DNA of 64,000 nucleotides from contig CAVSMH010000010.1 in assembly GCA_963728965.1 (NCBI GenBank), forward strand, positions 294,882-358,881, written 5' to 3'. Shown here piece after piece: positions 44,174-58,155 of this stretch. The stretch comes from DASQZT01 sp963728965 (GTDB lineage Bacteria > Acidobacteriota > Terriglobia > Bryobacterales > Bryobacteraceae). The notes beneath the pieces are model-generated. The model had not been told where the DNA came from and ran no database searches. It saw only the letters and a program-made list of their open reading frames with translations. The translations under genes were made by a program, and so were the position numbers. The number at the start of each line of letters is the position of its first letter. Position 1 is the first letter of the stretch.

Positions 44174-45280
44174 ATGATTGTCGAAGCCAGCACCGTGCGG
44201 TTCGATTCCCTGTCGCTCGACAGCGGCGTGACGCTGGGTCCGGTGGATGTGGCGTACGAAACATATGGCACGCTGAACGCGGCTAAATCCAATGCGATCC
44301 TGGTGCTGCACGCGTTTTCGGGGGATGCGCACGCGGCCGGGATCAGCCACGAGACGGGCAAGCCGGGCTGGTGGGACAACATGATCGGGCCGGCGAAGGC
44401 CTTCGACACGGACCGCTATTTCGTGATCTGCAGCAACGTGCTGGGAGGGTGCCGGGGCACTACGGGGCCGGCGTCGATCAACCCGGCTACCGGCTGTCCG
44501 TATGCCATGACGTTCCCGGTGATCACGATCGGCGACATGGTGCGGCTGCAGCGGATGCTGGTGGATTGGATGGGGATTTCGCGGCTGCTCACGGTAACGG
44601 GCGGATCGATGGGCGGGATGCAGGTGATGGAATGGGCGGTGGCGCATCCGGAGCAGGTGGTGTCGGCGATTCCGATCGCCTCGACGACGCGGCACAGCGC
44701 GCAGCAGATCGCGTTCAACGAAGTCGGACGCCAGGCGATTATGGCCGACCCGGATTGGAACGAAGGGAACTACTACGGCAAACATGCTCCGGCGCGCGGC
44801 CTGGCGGTGGCGCGAATGGTGGGGCACATCACCTACATGAGCGACGAATCGATGCGGGAGAAGTTCGGACGGCGGCTGCGCGGCAAAGAAACCTTCAGCT
44901 TCGGGTTCGATGTGGATTTCGAGGTGGAGAGTTACCTGCGCTACCGGGGCAGCCAGTTCGTGAACCGGTTCGATGCCAACTCCTACCTGTACATCTCCAA
45001 GGCGATGGACTATTTCGACCTGACGAACGGCAGCGGGACGCTGGCATCGGCGCTGGAGCGGTCGGAGGCGCGGTTTCTGGTCATCAGTTTCACATCGGAC
45101 TGGCTGTACCCGAGTTACCAGTCGCAGGAGATCGTGAGGGCGCTGCGGTCGCGCAATCGCGATGTGGCTTACGTGGAACTGGAATCGAATTACGGGCACG
45201 ATGCGTTCCTGGTGGACGTGGCCGAGCAGTCGGAACTGATTCGCGGATTCCTGGCCAGCACGTTCGAGAAGGTGCAATGA
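44174..45280 (+). CDS. metX: homoserine O-acetyltransferase MetX
   Basis: A 368-residue alpha/beta-hydrolase that acetylates homoserine with acetyl-CoA, opening methionine synthesis. VAYETYGTLNAAKSNAILV, HAFSGDAHAAG, DTDRYFVICSNVLGGCRGTT, the nucleophile elbow VTGGSMGGMQVMEWA (Ser ~145), the Asp in SDWLYPS and the His in YGHDAFLVD are present. O-acetyl versus O-succinyl preference cannot be certified from sequence. The stop overlaps the metW start by three bases, as in Pseudomonas and Leptospira-type metXW pairs. Confidence 0.95.
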   Translation: MIVEASTVRFDSLSLDSGVTLGPVDVAYETYGTLNAAKSNAILVLHAFSGDAHAAGISHETGKPGWWDNMIGPAKAFDTDRYFVICSNVLGGCRGTTGPASINPATGCPYAMTFPVITIGDMVRLQRMLVDWMGISRLLTVTGGSMGGMQVMEWAVAHPEQVVSAIPIASTTRHSAQQIAFNEVGRQAIMADPDWNEGNYYGKHAPARGLAVARMVGHITYMSDESMREKFGRRLRGKETFSFGFDVDFEVESYLRYRGSQFVNRFDANSYLYISKAMDYFDLTNGSGTLASALERSEARFLVISFTSDWLYPSYQSQEIVRALRSRNRDVAYVELESNYGHDAFLVDVAEQSELIRGFLASTFEKVQ

Positions 45281-45906
45281 GCGGGCAGGCGCTGCACAAG
45301 CCGGCGTTTGTGCCGAGCCTGTTGGGGCGGAGCGATTACGCGATCATCGGCGACATTGTCGAACCGGGTTCGAAGGTGCTGGACCTGGGATGCGGCGAGG
45401 GCGAACTGCTGCACTGGCTGGCGGCCAACAAAAGTGTGCAGGGCCGGGGGGTGGAGATCTCGCGGACGAAGGTGCAGCGGGCGATCGCGCGCGGGGTTTC
45501 AGCGCACCAGGGCGATATCAACGACGGCCTGGCGGATTATCCTGATGCGACGTTCGACTACGTGATCCTGAGCCAGACCTTGCAGGAGACGCTGCATCCG
45601 CGGCGAGTGCTGCGGGAAATGATGCGGGTGGGGCGGCGGGCGATCGTGGCATTCCCGAATTTCGGCCACTGGCGCGTGCGGTGGTCGATGCTGACCACCG
45701 GACGGGCGCCCAAGACCGAGTTGTTTCCGTACGAGTGGTACGATTCGCCGAACATTCACTTCCTGACGGTACAGGATTTTGAAGAACTGGCGGCCGTGGA
45801 AGGGCTGCTGGTGGAGCGGCGGTACTTCCTGTCGGGGAACCGCACGGTAACGTGGCGGCCGAACCTGATGGCGAAGGTGGCGGTGTTCCTGGTGACGCGG
45901 GAGTAA
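45277..45906 (+). CDS. metW: MetW methionine biosynthesis protein, methyltransferase-like
   Basis: A 209-residue class I methyltransferase-fold protein. The SAM-binding motif VLDLGCGEGELLHWL is near residue 35; GRGVEISRTKVQRAI, VILSQTLQETLHPRRVL and FPNFGHWRVRW are the conserved MetW segments. MetW is needed together with MetX for homoserine acetylation in several bacteria; whether it methylates anything is unsettled. The ATG at 45277 lies inside the metX stop, so production is coupled. Confidence 0.94.
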   Translation: MSGQALHKPAFVPSLLGRSDYAIIGDIVEPGSKVLDLGCGEGELLHWLAANKSVQGRGVEISRTKVQRAIARGVSAHQGDINDGLADYPDATFDYVILSQTLQETLHPRRVLREMMRVGRRAIVAFPNFGHWRVRWSMLTTGRAPKTELFPYEWYDSPNIHFLTVQDFEELAAVEGLLVERRYFLSGNRTVTWRPNLMAKVAVFLVTRE

Positions 45907-45937
45907 AGCACGGCCAGGCCGCAAGGATCGCCGCGGA

Positions 45938-48325
45938 TCACTCTTCGCGTAGAGCCTGCACGGGGCTGATGCGGGTGGCGCGGCGCGCGGGCACCCAGGC
46001 GGCGGCGAGCGTGGTGAGGGCCAGGATGGCGGCGCCCGCCACGAAGGTCACAGGATCGGTGGCGCGCACACCGAACAGCAGCGAGCTCATGACGCGGGTG
46101 AGGGCGAAGGCGCCGGCCAGCCCGAGCGCAATGCCGGCCAGGTTCAGCGCGAAGGTGTGGCCCAGGGCCAGCTCGAGCACGTGGCGGGGCTGGGCGCCGA
46201 GCGAGACGCGAATGCCGAATTCGCGGGTACGGCGGCCGACGCTATACGAGGCCACGCCGTAAATGCCGATGACGGCCAGCAGCAGGGCCATGCCGGCAAA
46301 GGCTGCGAGCAGCCAGGCTACCAACCGCTGAAGCGAACGGGTAGCGGCGCGGGCGGCATCCAAGGTCTGCACTTCAAAAATCGGTTGATCGATATCGATG
46401 CCGCGCACCACGTTGCGCATGGCGGCGGTCAACGAGGCGACGTCTCCCGGCGAACGCACCACCAGCGACATGGCGGGATTGGGCTCCTGCGCGAACGGCA
46501 CATAAACATGACCGATGCGGCGCTTCATCAGCCGGTTCACGAGGGTGTGATCAACCGATCCGACTACGCCCACAATCTGGCGGACGGTCTCGGTACTGCT
46601 CAGCCGCAGGGGGCGTCCCACGGGATTCTGGTTGGGCCAATAGCGTTGGGCGGTGAATTCGTCAATGATCGCGACCGGGGCCGATTGGGGGAGGTCGGAG
46701 GACGAAAAATCGCGGCCTTGGCGGAGGGGGATCTGCATGGCGTCGAAATAGCCGGGCATCGTATCGCTGCGGAAAACGATGGGAATGTCTTCCTGGCGCG
46801 GCTCGGGACGGTCGGGAAAGCGGAGACCGGAGGCGTGGATCTCGTCGCCGGTGGGCAGGGAGTCGATGGCGGAGACCGAGCGAACGCCGGGCAGGGGACG
46901 GGCGCGGGCGACCACCTCTTCGAAAAAGGCGACTTGCTTTTCGGGAGCGGCGTACTGGCTGCTGGAAAGGGCGATGCGCATGGTGAGGGCCCCCGAAGGG
47001 TTGTATCCGGGATCGGCCGAGCGTAGCCGCTGGAGGGTTTGCAGCATCAGCGCCGCGCCTACCAGCAGAACCAGGGTCAGGGCCACTTCGGCGACTACGA
47101 AAGCGCTGCGCAGACGTCCGTGAGCCGGCCCGGCACTCGACCGGGTGGTGATTTTGAGAGTTTGGTTGACCGCCGTGCCACGCACCTGGAACGCCGGCAG
47201 CAAGCCGAACAGCAGGCCGGTGGCGAGCGAAAGGGCGAGGTTGAAGGCGAGCACGACCGGGTTCAGCGCGATGGATTCGGCGTTGGGCAGCGCTTCGAGC
47301 TGATAGCCGGTGATGAAGTGGATGCCCCAGGCTGCCGGCAGAATTGCGACCAAGCCTCCCCCCACCGACAGCAGCAGGCTCTCGGTGAGCAGCAACTGCC
47401 AGAGCTGGCGGCGGCTGGCCCCGAGGGCCGCGCGGATCGACAGTTCGCGCATGCGGTAGGTGCCGCGTGCCAGCAGCAGGTTGGCGATGTTGGCGCAGGC
47501 GATCAGAAGGACGAAGCCGACCGCGCCGAACAGGACGATCAGCATCGACTGCGCATCTTGCACGAAAGCGTCTTCGACGGGTTGCAGGCGGGCGGTGTTG
47601 TCCCTATCCTCGTGGTACTGCTGGGAGAGTCGTACGCTGAGCGCCGTCATCTGCCGCTGGGCGGATTCGAGCGAGAGGCCGGTGCGCAGGCGGCCGATCA
47701 CCCCGAAGGAGCGAGTGCCGCGGGTGGCTGCGCTTTTTGAGGGTATCAGGGGCGTGTACAACTGCTCGGTGCCGAAGCGCGGGAAGGTCTTGGGGAGAAC
47801 GCCGGTGATGATGTGGGGGGCGCCGTCGATGACGATGGGGGAGCCGACGGCGGCGGGGTCGGCGCGAAAGCGGGATTGCCACAGCCCGTAGGTCAGGACG
47901 ACGACGGGCGGGGCGCCCGGCTGGAAATCCTCGGCGCGGAAGAGGCGGCCGATGCCGGCGGGGGTGGCGAGGACCTCGAAGACACCCTGGTTGATGCGGT
48001 TTCCGGTGACGCGCTCGGTGCGATCGCCGATACGGACGTTGAAGCCGGCATCGATGAAGAGGCCGAGCGAGGAGAACACGCCGGCGGCCTTCCAGTCTTC
48101 ATAGTCGGGCACGGAAGTGGGGAACTGGTGCCAGCCGCGGCGCGTGTTTTCGGTCCAGACCAGGACCACGCGATCAGGGTGCGGGATGGCGAGGGGCCGG
48201 AGGGTCGCCTGAATCACACTGAAGATGGCCGTGTTGGCGCCGATTCCCAGCGCCAGCGTGAGAATGACGATGGCAGAGAAGCCCGGGTTGCGGCGCAAGG
48301 TGCGGAAGGCGTAGCGCAGGTTCAT
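45938..48325 (-). CDS. ADOP-type FtsX/MacB-like permease
   Basis: A 795-residue orphan permease, second of this type in the window. N-terminus LRYAFRTLRRNPGFSAIVIL and ALGIGANTAIFSVI match the family; LLIACANIANLLLARGTYRM and RELSIRAALGASRRQLWQLL mark the first FtsX core, and RRTREFGIRVSLGAQPRHVL with AAILALTTLAAAWVPARRAT the second. The two periplasmic domains lie at about residues 45-250 and 430-660. It shares architecture but is clearly diverged from the 41664 protein. No ATPase partner is adjacent. Confidence 0.9.
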   Translation of the reverse strand: MNLRYAFRTLRRNPGFSAIVILTLALGIGANTAIFSVIQATLRPLAIPHPDRVVLVWTENTRRGWHQFPTSVPDYEDWKAAGVFSSLGLFIDAGFNVRIGDRTERVTGNRINQGVFEVLATPAGIGRLFRAEDFQPGAPPVVVLTYGLWQSRFRADPAAVGSPIVIDGAPHIITGVLPKTFPRFGTEQLYTPLIPSKSAATRGTRSFGVIGRLRTGLSLESAQRQMTALSVRLSQQYHEDRDNTARLQPVEDAFVQDAQSMLIVLFGAVGFVLLIACANIANLLLARGTYRMRELSIRAALGASRRQLWQLLLTESLLLSVGGGLVAILPAAWGIHFITGYQLEALPNAESIALNPVVLAFNLALSLATGLLFGLLPAFQVRGTAVNQTLKITTRSSAGPAHGRLRSAFVVAEVALTLVLLVGAALMLQTLQRLRSADPGYNPSGALTMRIALSSSQYAAPEKQVAFFEEVVARARPLPGVRSVSAIDSLPTGDEIHASGLRFPDRPEPRQEDIPIVFRSDTMPGYFDAMQIPLRQGRDFSSSDLPQSAPVAIIDEFTAQRYWPNQNPVGRPLRLSSTETVRQIVGVVGSVDHTLVNRLMKRRIGHVYVPFAQEPNPAMSLVVRSPGDVASLTAAMRNVVRGIDIDQPIFEVQTLDAARAATRSLQRLVAWLLAAFAGMALLLAVIGIYGVASYSVGRRTREFGIRVSLGAQPRHVLELALGHTFALNLAGIALGLAGAFALTRVMSSLLFGVRATDPVTFVAGAAILALTTLAAAWVPARRATRISPVQALREE

Positions 48326-48338
48326 GACGATGGGCAGA

Positions 48339-48965
48339 TTATACCAGGAGAAAATCCACGGTCCTGGCAGTCAGGATGTCGAGCACGTTGTGGAGTTCGT
48401 GGTCCGAATCGACGATCTCCAGGCGGGTGTTGGGGTGGGCGGCGGCGAACTCGCGGGAGAGCGAGGCGGGGACCACGTCGTCGTGGGCGCCGTGGAAGAT
48501 CAGCGCCGGCTGGAGGAAATCGGGGAAGGGCTCGTAGTTCGCGGCGTCTTCGATCAGGCGGTAGCCGAGCGGGCGGGTACATTGGTGGGCGTAGTGGTAG
48601 ACGTCGAGCGTGCCGCTGCGGCGCCAGGCTTCGACCGCCTCCGGACCCAGGCGCTCGGCAAAGCGGCGGGCGAAGTCGAAGGCGGGAGCGAGCAGCACCA
48701 GGCGGGACACTGCGGGATGCCGGGCCGCGAACAGTGCCGCCAGGTATCCGCCCATGCTGGAGCCGATCAGCGAGACCGGCCGGCCGCCGCCGGCGCGCTC
48801 GATGACGGCGAGCTGGCCGGTGAGGGTGAGGTGTTCGAAATCGCCGGCGGCAAGATCGAGGATGTCGGCGGCGGCGCCGGCCTGTTCCAGCCGCGCGCGT
48901 AAGCGGACGGCCTTGGTGGAATGCGGACCCGAAGCGAATCCGTGCAGGTAAAGAATTGGGGTCAT
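48339..48965 (-). CDS. YqiA/YcfP-like alpha/beta-fold esterase
   Basis: A 208-residue small esterase. The N-terminal strand ILYLHGFASGPHSTKA carries the oxyanion HGF; the nucleophile Ser is in IGSSMGGYLAALFA (residue ~69), the catalytic Asp in HGAHDDVVP and the His in DSDHELHN near the C-terminus. Length and motif order match the UPF0227/YqiA group. The ATG at 48965 overlaps the stop of the exported protein gene upstream by four bases, so both are co-translated. Confidence 0.88.
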   Translation of the reverse strand: MTPILYLHGFASGPHSTKAVRLRARLEQAGAAADILDLAAGDFEHLTLTGQLAVIERAGGGRPVSLIGSSMGGYLAALFAARHPAVSRLVLLAPAFDFARRFAERLGPEAVEAWRRSGTLDVYHYAHQCTRPLGYRLIEDAANYEPFPDFLQPALIFHGAHDDVVPASLSREFAAAHPNTRLEIVDSDHELHNVLDILTARTVDFLLV

Positions 48966-49900
48966 TTCTTGGCGGGTGCCGGCGGGAGTGAGGCGGGGTC
49001 GGGCACCTCGGTGAACTTGATGTCGGCATCGGCGCTGAAGAATTTGAAGGGCTCGTAGCGGTAGAGGTTTTCGGTGACGAGCTGATCGTCGATGCGGTGC
49101 TGGTGCCGCACCGAGGCGGGAGTGAGAAAGCCGTGGGCGGACGGAGCGTAGTCGATAGTGGCTTCGTCGCGGATTTTGTGCTTGGAGGCGTCGATGTACT
49201 CGACCCAGGTGGCGACGCGGAGGGGGAGCCCATCGGAGCGGCGCACCCAGAGCGTGCCCTGGAGCGGGCGGCGGGCGACGCGCTTGCCGCGAAATTCAAG
49301 CTCGCCGGCTTCGGCGTTGGTCTGCTGCCACGTGTAGACCAGGGCGTCGTCGGGGCCAATCCGGTCCTGGCCGGCGGGGGCGATCCGCATCTGTTGCTGG
49401 CCGCGGTGGGTGAAGGCCAACAGGATCAGGCCGTAGTCCGTGGCCAGATCGACAAGGCCGTGGTGGGCGAAGTCCTCCAGCATGCGTTTGCGCAGGCGAA
49501 CATCATTGGAATGGACACCCAGGGAGAGGGCGTGGCGGGCCTTTTCGGGGGTCCGGATGGGGCGGCCATCGACCGAAGTCACGACGCGGAACTCGACCAG
49601 GGGAGGCGCGGCGGAGTTATCGAGAGGGCCGACGCTGTACTCGGAGACGATCTCGCGGAGCTGGAAGCGCGGCTTGGGAACTTCCGCCGCAGCCGCGCCG
49701 ATGCGGGGACGGAAGCGGGAAGGGGGCATCAGGGCGCGCTGCTCAAGGGTCTCCTGGGTGAGGGACTTGGGTACGTTCTGTTGAAAAACCTCGGCCTCCT
49801 CGGCCACCCGGGAGAGTGCCTCGCGGAGCGCGATTTGGGCGGACGCCGGGAACGCGAGGAGCGCTGCCAGGAGCGGGAGCGGTCGGAGCGGCATCGTCAT
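48962..49900 (-). CDS. exported protein of unknown function
   Basis: A 312-residue protein with a signal peptide (PLRPLPLLAALLAFPASAQ). The mature chain is beta-rich with Asp/Arg-rich strands such as LVEFRVVTSVDGRPIRTPEK, LQGTLWVRRSDGLPLRVATW and FLTPASVRHQHRIDDQLVTE, a pattern resembling the lipoprotein-sorting or outer-membrane factor-like folds common in Acidobacteria. No catalytic motif is evident. It lies upstream of, and is coupled to, the YqiA-like esterase gene. Confidence 0.7.
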   Translation of the reverse strand: MTMPLRPLPLLAALLAFPASAQIALREALSRVAEEAEVFQQNVPKSLTQETLEQRALMPPSRFRPRIGAAAAEVPKPRFQLREIVSEYSVGPLDNSAAPPLVEFRVVTSVDGRPIRTPEKARHALSLGVHSNDVRLRKRMLEDFAHHGLVDLATDYGLILLAFTHRGQQQMRIAPAGQDRIGPDDALVYTWQQTNAEAGELEFRGKRVARRPLQGTLWVRRSDGLPLRVATWVEYIDASKHKIRDEATIDYAPSAHGFLTPASVRHQHRIDDQLVTENLYRYEPFKFFSADADIKFTEVPDPASLPPAPAKK

Positions 49901-50068
49901 TCATTGTAATACCGTTGCGATGGAGGCGCTGGAGTAACCCGGCCAAATGCGTTTAACATATTTGTAATCAGAGAATTAGTGGATTAATTGCGGAGGAGGC
50001 GAGGAAATTTTGGGAGGGGCGGGGGAGGTTTCGGAGGGAGAATTCCTGGAATTATTTTGATTCTCCTC

Positions 50069-50097
50069 TTGCGCTGTGTCGTCGGGGGTGCTATCTT
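50069..50097 (+). promoter_or_regulatory. rRNA operon promoter P1 candidate
   Basis: TTGCGC (50069-50074) and TATCTT (50092-50097) are separated by 17 bp, about 370 bp before the 16S gene. The region 49901-50068 upstream is AT-rich around 49945-49990 and then purine-rich, and holds no supported gene. Confidence 0.5.
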
Positions 50098-50148
50098 TAG
50101 GAAGTCACCGATTTCGAGGGCTCTAGGCATCGTTCGCCCTGGGGAAAT

Positions 50149-50178
50149 TTGCTCAGGAGCGAGAGGCCGTGGTATAAA
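50149..50178 (+). promoter_or_regulatory. rRNA operon promoter P2 candidate
   Basis: TTGCTC (50149-50154) and TATAAA (50173-50178) are 18 bp apart, about 289 bp before 16S. The better -10 match makes this the stronger of two tandem candidates, an arrangement typical of rRNA operons. Confidence 0.55.
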
Positions 50179-50381
50179 GATAGAGACCCTTTGCAAGGAA
50201 TGGTAACAAAACTCCGCCCGGGCCACCGGGGGGAGCGGAATACGGCCTTCCTGTTTGGTTCTTTTTCAAGTTCTAAAGACATATTCCGGGGCAGGCATGC
50301 GTCGTAGCGGTCTGCGACCGGGCAAGTTTCGAGGCCTGCAGGGCTGGCGGATATTCAGATGATGTCCGTCGGGGCTGCGCA

Positions 50382-50393
50382 GATCTTTGACAA
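50382..50393 (+). promoter_or_regulatory. boxA-like antitermination element in the rRNA leader
   Basis: GATCTTTGACAA matches the boxA-type consensus (TGYTCTTTRA-like). The identical 12-mer recurs before 23S at 52444. It lies 74 bp before the 16S 5' end, the normal location for NusB/NusE loading. Confidence 0.55.
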
Positions 50394-50466
50394 TCTGGTT
50401 GGATGCAGTAAAGAAACACTTCGTCAGAACTCTGAGTAAAACTGGAGCGATTACAACTCTACATGT

Positions 50467-51972
<1,506 letters not shown>

Positions 51973-52180
51973 AGAGAACGTGGGTGGAGTCTCGGAAACC
52001 GTCCTGTTGAGTGTACACAGGGCCGAGTAAGAGACAGCCGTTCCACTCCAAACCACTGTCCGAGCTTCGGCGAGGGTAGTGAGCCCGCTCTGGTATCTCC
52101 ACTTGGAGTTCGGAAGTGAGTCTGAGGTGGCCATGGACTGGTTCCGTGGTCCCTGCATCCAACTGGCCTCGATTGATTTT

Positions 52181-52256
52181 GGGGCTGTAGCTCAGCTGGG
52201 AGAGCGCCTGATTTGCATTCAGGAGGTCGCCGGTTCGATCCCGACCAGCTCCACCA
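52181..52256 (+). tRNA. tRNA-Ala (anticodon TGC)
   Basis: A 76-nt gene including encoded CCA. The acceptor stem GGGGCTG pairs with CAGCTCC, the anticodon arm CCTGA-TTTGCAT-TCAGG shows TGC at 52214-52216, and the T arm contains GGTTCGATCC. It lies in the 16S-23S spacer. Confidence 0.97.
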
Positions 52257-52279
52257 GCAAAGCGGAGTACGGCGGAACC

Positions 52280-52356
52280 GGGCCTGTAGCTCAGATGGCT
52301 AGAGCGCACCCCTGATAAGGGTGAGGTCGGTAGTTCAATTCTACCCAGGCCCACCA
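52280..52356 (+). tRNA. tRNA-Ile (anticodon GAT)
   Basis: A 77-nt gene including encoded CCA. The acceptor GGGCCTG pairs perfectly with CAGGCCC, the anticodon arm CACCC-CTGATAA-GGGTG shows GAT at 52314-52316, and the T arm contains GTTCAATTC. It follows tRNA-Ala by 23 bp, the reverse of the common Ile-Ala order. Confidence 0.97.
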
Positions 52357-52443
52357 AGACAGGTGAGCCGGGGTCGCGATCGCGGCTCTCACCATCAGCA
52401 GTTCGTTGAACCGGCTGGTTCAACCGATTGCTGACGCAGTCGA

Positions 52444-52455
52444 GATCTTTGACAA
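52444..52455 (+). promoter_or_regulatory. boxA-like element in the 16S-23S spacer
   Basis: GATCTTTGACAA is identical to the leader element at 50382 and lies 75 bp before 23S, matching the 74-bp spacing before 16S. This second boxA would reload the antitermination complex. Confidence 0.55.
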
Positions 52456-52530
52456 CTGAATATTGACGGGCATAACAAACACAAGTGTAAGCGCGAAAGT
52501 AGCGCCTGTGATGTGTGAAGTAGATTTTAT

Positions 52531-55474
<2,944 letters not shown>

Positions 55475-55568
55475 TAAAATACTACTGCGCACACACAGCG
55501 TGCGCTGCTTTCCAGCGTTCGGCCCGTCAATATTCAGTCCAAGGACTCTGTCGAGTTCAGTCCCCAGT

Positions 55569-55688
55569 TTCTGGGTGACCATAGCGAGAGGGACCCACCC
55601 GTTCCCATCCCGAACACGGTAGTTAAGCCTCTCAGCCCCGATGGTACTGCACGCGCAAGTGTGTGGGAGAGTAGGAAGTCGCCCGGTT
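55569..55688 (+). rRNA. rrf: 5S ribosomal RNA
   Basis: About 120 nt. Terminal stem CTGGGTGAC pairs with GTCGCCCGG; internal landmarks CCCATCCCGAACACGG and GAGAGTAGGAAGTCGCC fit 5S. It is 94 bp after 23S and 7 bp before the operon's terminator hairpin. Confidence 0.93.
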
Positions 55689-55695
55689 TAATCTC

Positions 55696-55726
55696 AAAAG
55701 CCCTCGATCCCTCCGAGGGCCTTTTG
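55696..55726 (+). terminator. rho-independent terminator of the rRNA operon
   Basis: A perfect 7-bp stem GCCCTCG (55700-55706) / CGAGGGC (55714-55720) with a seven-base loop is flanked by AAAA and followed by CTTTTG. It directly follows 5S. Confidence 0.85.
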
Positions 55727-55903
55727 TTCATTCACATTACCTTGATTTCGCCGATCGGTTTGCCCCGCGTTTTCTCCGTGTTATAGTTGGAGCGCGTTTG
55801 ATAGCTTCCGCGAATCCGGCCGAGTGTTTCTGAGCGACGGCACCGTCGTCCCGCTTGTGTTTCCTCCCCGATGAGCCCGCTTTCAAATTGTCTGGAGGAC
55901 TTA

Positions 55904-56294
55904 GTGAAGAATATTTTCGTGGGCAACCTGGATTTCAATGCAACCGAAGAGGCTGTTCGCAGCCTCTTCGAACGATACGGCCCGTGAACAGCGCCCGAAT
56001 CATGACCGATCGCGAAACCGGCCGGTCGCGGGGATTCGCATTCGTCGAAATGGAAAATGAAGACGGAAGCGGACCAGGCAATCTCAGCGCTGAACGGCTA
56101 TACGCTGGACGGCCGGGCACTAAATGTCAATGAAGCCCGTCCCAAACCCGACCGCGGTTTCGGCGGCGGTGGAGGCGGCGGCCGCGGTTCGGCGGCGGCG
56201 GCGGCGGGCGTCCCGGCGGCGGCGGCGGCGGTGGTGGCCGGCGTCCGGCGGTGGCGGTGGCGGCGGCGGCGGTCGTCGCGAACCCCGCTGGTAG
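55904..56294 (+). CDS. RRM-type glycine-rich RNA-binding protein, reading frame broken
   Basis: A small RNA-recognition-motif protein like the cold-induced Rbp proteins of cyanobacteria and Acidobacteria. GTG at 55904 has GGAGG upstream and starts VKNIFVGNLDFNATEEAVRS (RNP2 is IFVGNL), but a stop appears after RYGP at 55986. The next frame continues VNSARIMTDRETGRSRGFAF (RNP1 RGFAFVEM), another carries EADQAISALNGYTLDGRALN, and the Gly-rich tail changes frame at least twice more before REPRW and stop. Four single-base errors restore one protein of about 130 residues. The breaks match those in the following genes, so sequence error is more likely than a real pseudogene. Confidence 0.75.
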
Positions 56295-56375
56295 GCCGCG
56301 AATATCAGCTTTGATGAAGGCGTCTGCGGCGCCCCTTGCTTGGGATCCGCCGGCGACAGCCCGGATTGCCTGTTC

Positions 56376-58073
<1,698 letters not shown>

Positions 58074-58155
58074 TGAAGCCCCGTACTCCCGGCGGATGAA
58101 GAATCCTGAATCATTGTACACCACTGGGCACGCACAATGCGGCGGCGAATTGTCG

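Noticed and set aside
49988..50206. 72-codon frame in the rRNA leader, and the opposite-strand frames there
   Set aside because: They overlap the rRNA promoters and derive from purine-rich low-complexity DNA.
56157..56290. GGC-type microsatellite
   Set aside because: The run encodes the Gly-rich tail of the RRM protein once frame errors are allowed for, so it is coding.
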